In this document: positions 59,184 to 64,000 of the stretch, piece by piece
How positions within the stretch are numbered: the stretch's first letter is position 1
How the letters are laid out: every line of letters starts with the position of its first letter
DNA from: Berberis thunbergii
Lineage: Eukaryota > Streptophyta > Magnoliopsida > Ranunculales > Berberidaceae
DNA: 64,000 nucleotides
Reading direction: 5' to 3'
Assembly: GCA_003290165.1 (NCBI GenBank)
Contig: QNQO01000454.1
Coordinates: 1-64,000, forward strand
Position numbers and translations under genes: made by a program
The notes under the pieces: model-generated
Told to the model about the DNA's origin: nothing
The model's database searches: none
The model's input: the letters and a program-made list of their open reading frames with translations, nothing else

Positions 59184-60775
59184 TTTAGTAAAATGACCAT
59201 AACTTTCTTATTTCAAAACATTTTAAAGTGATTCAAATTGTGTTTATTAAATAACTCAGAGAACTAAACTTTTTGTGTTTTGATCAGCTTGAGAATCGGT
59301 CTCAATTGGCCGAAATTCAGGGGCACTATCCCATTTTCATTGCAAGACGAATTTGCGCGAGTTGAGAAAACTGACTATAACTTGCTCATTTCAAAACATT
59401 TTCAAATGATTCAAGTTGTGTTTATTAGATATCTCAGAGCATTACAATTTTTGTGTTTTGATGAGCTTGAGAATCTATCTTGATTCAAGTTGTGTTTATT
59501 AGATAACTAAGAGTTCTACAATTTTCGTGTTTTGATAAGGTTGAAAATCGGTCTCAATTGAGGGTTTAAATTGGTTGAAAGTTACCATGTTTTTAAGTTA
59601 TTGTTTTTTTCAAAAACAATTTTTGGGTGGTGTGGGTTAGTAGAAAAAAATGTACACGGTGGTGTGAGACAACGCTTTTGTTGGTGTGGAGTAGTCGTTA
59701 CTACCTATTTAACACCACCAAAAGTACTGTCTCACATCACCATTCAACTTTTTCTCTCCCACACCACGACTTTTATTTCCCACACCACCACCTCTCTTCC
59801 ACACCACTAATAAGAATCCAAAATTTAAAACTCTCCCCTATTTTCCTCTTTTTCTCCACTCTCCCTTTCTTCTCCATAGACACCACCACCACCCCGTCAC
59901 CATCACCACCACCCCGCCACCACCACCTCTCTTCCTCCCGCCACTGCCACCTTTCTCCCTCATTTCTCTATCGAGCACCACCACCACCCTGCCACCTTTC
60001 TCTCCTTCTTTGTCCCTGAAAATAGGGTACTATTCCTGACTTTGGTTTAATTTAAATGCTCAATTGAGACCGATTCTCAAGCTCATCAAAACATGAAAAT
60101 TGTACTAATCTTATTCATCTAATCCACACAATTTGAATGAATTAAAAACATTGTGAATTGAAAAACTTATGGTCATTTTACTAAACTCATTCAAAACTGT
60201 CAAAAAAAAGGTATTGTCCCTGATTTCGGCCAATTTATACACTCAATTAAGACTGATTCTCAAGCTCATTAAATATAACTATTGTAGTATCTGAGTTACC
60301 TAATAAACAAAATTTGAATCAGTTGAAAATGTTATGAAATGAGCAAGTTATGGTCATTTTACTAAAGTCACACAAATCTGTCTTGCAAAGAAAACGGGGT
60401 AGTGTCCCTGACTTTCGGCCAACTTATACTCTTGATTGAGACCAATTCTCAAGATCATCAAACCATAAAAATGTAATATTCTTAGTTTTCTAATAAACAC
60501 AATTTGAATCACTTGAAAATGTTTTGAAATGAGCAAGTTATAGTCATTTTACTAAAGTCGCACAAATCTGTCTAGCAATGAAAATGGGGTAGTGTCTCTA
60601 ACTTTTGGCCAACTTATACTCTCTATTGAGGCCGATTCTCAAGATTATCAAGGCATAAAAATTGTATTACTCTGAGTTATCTAATGAACACAATTTAAAT
60701 CCCTTGAAAATGCGTTGAAATGAGAAAGTTATGGTCATTTTACGACAAACACTCAAACTGTTTGGAAAAAGTTAT
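59184..60775. repeat. Inverted repeat whose arms are tandem ~185-bp units
   Basis: On the left (59184-59600), units contain CTTGAGAATCGGTCTCAATT and TTTCAAAACATTTTCAAATG. On the right (60040-60775) the complement GATTCTCAAG recurs at 60072, 60255, 60444 and 60634, spacing 183-190 bp. The unit order is mirrored about a (CCACCA)-rich centre at 59870-60010. This looks like a foldback or long-TIR transposon, but I cannot name its family. Confidence 0.65.
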
Positions 60776-60781
60776 GGTCAT

Positions 60782-61192
60782 TTCACCTTAGACACTTCAA
60801 CCACATGATGGCATTGAAAGAGACCATGGATTTGATCATATGCAGAACATTTTAAGAATAGACTTACCTCCATAGCAATGAATTGGTTCAACAGCCTACC
60901 ACCGAGGTTATTAGACTCCTTCCATGTGTTAGCCACCGCATAAATCACGAGATTCGTTGGAAGTCAACGGATGAGGAAATGACCACACTACCTCCTACAT
61001 GTCAAATAGAAGGCTGAAGAGACAATACGAGAATATGTCACTCATTTCACCAATGAACTGATAATGATCGATGCATGCAGCGACAACACAGCCGCAACAA
61101 CTTTCACCGTCGGGTTGAAGAGATGCCCCTTCTTTGACACTCTCAACTTAGAACCTCCTAAAAGCATGGCGGTCTTGCTAAAAACAGCCTAA
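60782..61192 (+). pseudogene. Gypsy gag remnant interrupted by CACTA#3
   Basis: Reads, with frame breaks, NELVQQPTTEVIRLL-like sequence and KAEETIREYVTHFTNELIMI, then TTFTVGLKRCPFFDTLNLEP and SMAVLLKTA: the conserved gag segment again. CACTA#3 begins directly after it. Confidence 0.65.
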
Positions 61193-61652
61193 CACTACAC
61201 CAAAAGGCCAATTTAGCTACAGGGAGGTGGCCACGGCTCTAAACCATTGGTTTATTTTCCACGGCTAAAAATCGTGGCTATTACGGCCAACGGTTTAAAA
61301 CCGTGGCTAAAACCAATACACCAAAAAAGTTGCAACGGTTTAAAACCGTGGCTATAGCTGCCCACGATTTAAAACTGTTGCTATTTTCTATAGTTTTGCG
61401 CTTTAATTGGAGGGAACAGTTCGTGTTTTGGCAAAAAAATTTGGGGAAAAACAGACATGGGAGGGGAGAGGAGACTGCGCTTTGGCGAAAACATTTGGGG
61501 GAAAAACACAGTGGAAAGCAGAGCAGATTTGGCAAAAAAAACTAGGGTTTTCGCCTTGCAGCTCCCTTTCTCCTATATTCTTTTCTCACCTTTTTCTCTA
61601 TCGTCTAACAACACCATCGAAAGAGAGAGCACAAACACTGAGAAGAGAAATC

Positions 61653-62626
61653 ATGTCTTCTCCAAGCAAACGCCGAGAGATGGATTTGATGAAACTGTAA
61701 AGTCTAATTTCTCTAATATCGATTTCTTTTTCTTCTCTAATTGTGTGTATTTGATGTCTTTTTTAGTGTTTTAAAGACTGAGTTTTTTAACCATTTTTGT
61801 TCAATCAATTAGGATGATGAGTGACTACAAGGTGGAGATGATCAACGATGGCATGCAAGAGTTCTATGTGGATTTCCATGGACCTAGTGACAGTAAAACA
61901 TCAAAACTTTTGATTTTATGTTTCATCTTTGGTTTGTTCTTAGTAAAAATCTGATATTTTTGATGTGTTTTAGTCTCTGAGTAATGGGTAGTTGTTGTTT
62001 TTGAAGTTTTGTGTCAATTAATCATGTTGATCTTGAGTAGATGTTCAAAGCTTTGTGGGTATTTGATGTTTTGATTCAATCATGTTGATCACTATTGGAT
62101 GCTTTTCTGTACTGGTGGGGGACAAAGTTATGGACTTTTCAATTAGATTGATTTCTTGAAATTTCAAAGTATGTTAAAGTCTTGTAGAATACTAGAACCT
62201 CATTTTTAATCTTATGGTTTTGTGCATTTGAGTCCATGATAACATGGTCTTTTTGTATGGTGGCATCACCTGTAGACTAGTTGTTTACTTCATTTCTTCA
62301 TTGTCCATTTTGCTTGTGGGTTGGATGTGGGTTTCGTTATCATGGAGGGGTATGAAGGATAAGGGTAGAGCTCCCTGATGCTTATCCGTACAAATCTCCA
62401 TCAATTGGATTTGTTAATAAGATCTACCACCCAAATGTTGATGAGATGTAAGCCTATTGAATCTTAAAACGCCGTGTTTCGGTTTTGAGTTAATTTCAAG
62501 TGGTTGTGATTTGTCTATCTACGTAAGGAGAAATGTTATAACTGAAAATGTTTCATTGGGTTTCAAATTTCAGGTCAGGCTCTGTTTGTTTGGATGTTAT
62601 CAATCAAACCTGGAGCCCCATGTTTG
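61653..62626 (+). pseudogene. UBC: Ubiquitin-conjugating enzyme E2 (UBE2H/UBC4-5-6 type) 5' gene fragment in CACTA#3
   Basis: E2 enzymes carry ubiquitin on an active-site Cys. Exons: 61653-61696 (MSSPSKRREMDLMK), 61813-61892 ([20 protein letters not shown]), 62336-62447 ([29 protein letters not shown]) and 62574-62626 (SGSVCLDVINQTWSPMF, with the catalytic Cys in SVCLD). Phases match across all junctions. Two lesions are visible: Trp to TGA at 62353-62355 in GGVW, and loss of the AG acceptor before exon 3 (GGTTTC directly before GTTATC). The remaining family exons (DLVNVFETFLPQLLLYPNP region) are absent. About 60 bp of leader before the ATG seem to be captured too. Confidence 0.88.
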
Positions 62627-63345
62627 GTAAATAACAAACTAGATCATTGTCTTCTCTGAATAAGATTGTTATATTTTCGTTAAAGAATTAAATATGTTTT
62701 TTTACACGGGCTGTAGTTCATTGGTCATGTTCAGTTCCTGACAATGGATTTTATATGTTTCAGATCTAGTAAACTGATGTTTTAGGATTGGTGTTTTACA
62801 ATGCTTAACATTTGTCTTAAATACTGATGATGCAAACATGCTTGAAGTGTTGGTATAGAGTAATGGGTTGGGCATACTATAATAGTGTATCAAGGTTTAT
62901 ACTATAAACATGTTTTAAAGTTATTATGAAAGAATCATTCACTTTTATGCACTGCATTTGGTGGTGTTTAAATTACTTTCATTTAGGCGATTTGTTTCAG
63001 ACAGAAATTCCTTGAAAACAGGGTAAAAAGAGAAGCGCGAGTTAGAGGGAAAAAAAACACTTGTAAAGATGCCCATTTTATTTTGTTTTAGTGGTGAAAT
63101 ATATTCCTTGTCCCGCCCATTCACATAATAGAATATTATTTTGAGATAAAAAGTTTGGTTGAATGTCATTGTCAACCTCAATTTCGCCTGTAGGTCTTGT
63201 CTTCTCGTGGAAAGTGGCGATTAAAATGCAATATGATTTGTCAAGTTTCTAGTGGACTCGGAGGTATCTGGTGTTCTCTTACCCTAGTAGTATGAGGAAG
63301 ACACCTCAATTCCTTACATCGCTTGCCTTGTGTGAGATGAAGTGT
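62627..63345 (+). other. CACTA#3 interior between gene fragments
   Basis: Intron-like. A stretch near 63205-63260 (CAAGTTTCTAGTGG, reading QVSSG) could be a worn preceding TOM40 exon (KMVASGQV... region), but the match is too short to claim. Confidence 0.3.
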
Positions 63346-63487
63346 GGGTTGGTAAACACAATGATGGTTTCACGAATTGATTTTATGGTTATGGGACTGA
63401 TGTTTGTGCTCTTGGCGGGTTGGTAAACACAATGATGGTTTCACGAATTGATTTTATGGTTATGAGACTGATGTTTGTGCTCTTGGC
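63346..63487 (+). repeat. 71-bp tandem duplication
   Basis: 63346-63416 and 63417-63487 are identical apart from one G/A difference (TTATGGGAC/TTATGAGAC). The second copy supplies the acceptor region of the TOM40 exon. Confidence 0.9.
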
Positions 63488-63489
63488 AG

Positions 63490-63585
63490 TGTCGTCTACG
63501 TGGGAAGATTGATTCCAATGGCGTTGTAGCAGCTTTTCTAGAAGAGCGGCTGAATATGGGTCTCAATTTTATTCTATCTGCTGAG
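63490..63585 (+). pseudogene. TOM40: TOM40 exon fragment in CACTA#3
   Basis: TOM40 is the beta-barrel import channel of the outer mitochondrial membrane. One open 96-bp exon between GGCAG and GAG|GTAATT encodes [20 protein letters not shown] followed by [12 protein letters not shown]. In the plant protein, near the C-terminus, the match is [11 protein letters not shown]...LLEERLSMGLNFLLSAE. No other TOM40 exon is certain. It lies in the same orientation as the E2 fragment, 0.9 kb downstream. It has no lesion itself but cannot make a channel alone. Confidence 0.85.
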
Positions 63586-64000
63586 GTAATTCTTGTCTTT
63601 TCTTGCTTCTGGTTTATGTGGTTCCTAAGGGTATCATTAATTCCAAAACAATTTTTTTTTCTTATGAGAGAAGTACTTGTATCCTTTATTTTTGTTTTGT
63701 GAAATGCGGCGTGGGTGCCCAAAAACATGACCTGTTTAAAGCTACTTCTTTACAATGATGCAGGTCTCATGGCAAAACTATTTTTGAAATTTAGTTACCT
63801 ATATCTGTGATTAATCAGTTTAAAGCTTTTAGTTTTACAGTGACTTGTTTGGTCACAGATTGATCATCAAATGTGTATTCTTAGCACAAACAAATGTGTC
63901 TTACATAACTGGAGGTCGTGGTTTGTAAAAGTGGTATACAAGAGACACAAGTATAGTCAATGGATTTTAATATGTATCAACATTTGGTTATTAATTGTAG
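63586..64000 (+). other. CACTA#3 interior continuing past the window
   Basis: Intron-like AT-rich sequence after the TOM40 exon. The final TOM40 segment (LDHKKKDYKFGFGLTVG region) was not seen before the window ends. Confidence 0.35.

Larger units (their letters stand above)
61193..64000. mobile_element. CACTA#3, left part, carrying gene fragments
   Basis: Starts with CACTACACCAAAAGGCC at 61193, preceded by TAA (candidate target duplication). Subterminal repeats (CCAACGGTTTAAAACCGTGG type) run to about 61390. Inside, in + orientation, are a UBE2H-like ubiquitin-conjugating-enzyme fragment and a TOM40 exon. The right end is outside the window, so its full length and target duplication cannot be checked. 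Confidence 0.85.

Overview
The window is nuclear DNA of a flowering plant, very probably a eudicot. It is AT-rich, has long introns with GT-AG borders, and carries plant LTR retrotransposons, LINEs, SINEs, a Helitron, hAT elements and CACTA (En/Spm) transposons. Its only apparently intact host gene is a 12-exon copper amine oxidase at 36.4-41.3 kb (+). Its exons join to 2295 nt, an open frame of 764 codons plus stop.

Layout. 0-4.2 kb: right part of a CACTA element (CACTA#1) with a decayed En/Spm-type transposase exon and a truncated phosphoribulokinase (PRK) gene copy. 4.2-5.6 kb: gypsy LTR end, primer-binding site, gag and protease remnants. 7.25-7.98 kb: a SINE split by a 566-bp hAT-type MITE, both with target duplications. 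8.4-11.2 kb: two 5'-truncated LINEs. 11.8-14.2 kb: a SINE-like insertion, a worn foldback MITE and a hAT-like element. 14.5-21.5 kb: a minus-strand Helitron with Rep and PIF1-like helicase broken by a few point lesions, and an unusual 3' end with three tandem 204-bp copies of the terminal module. 22-24.2 kb: two LINE 3' ends, one with a 15-bp target duplication. 24.7-27.8 kb: a perfect hairpin, a 745-bp duplication and GCAAGC/GCAGGC minisatellites. 29.8-30.3 kb: a pectate lyase fragment. 33.6-34.7 kb: inverted LTR copies. 41.65-47.6 kb: a gypsy element with a nested RTE-type LINE and parts of another retroelement.

The most interesting system is a CACTA family with termini CACTACACCAAAA and subterminal repeats built on ACGGTTT(T)AAACCGT. 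Three members are present and each carries fragments of unrelated host genes. CACTA#2 (47577-58289, 10,713 bp) sits in a gypsy LTR with a 3-bp ATA duplication. On its minus strand it carries pieces, introns included, of a COP1-interacting-protein-related gene, exportin-1 and XCT, plus a probable RabGAP/TBC exon. CACTA#3 (61193 to beyond the window) carries exons of a UBE2H-type ubiquitin-conjugating enzyme and a TOM40 exon. CACTA#1 carries the PRK piece. Retained introns show capture at the DNA level. Frameshifts and stops show that the pieces do not encode the original proteins, but many splice sites survive and chimeric transcripts are possible.

Everything was read by eye. Family assignments rest on remembered protein families, not on database searches.
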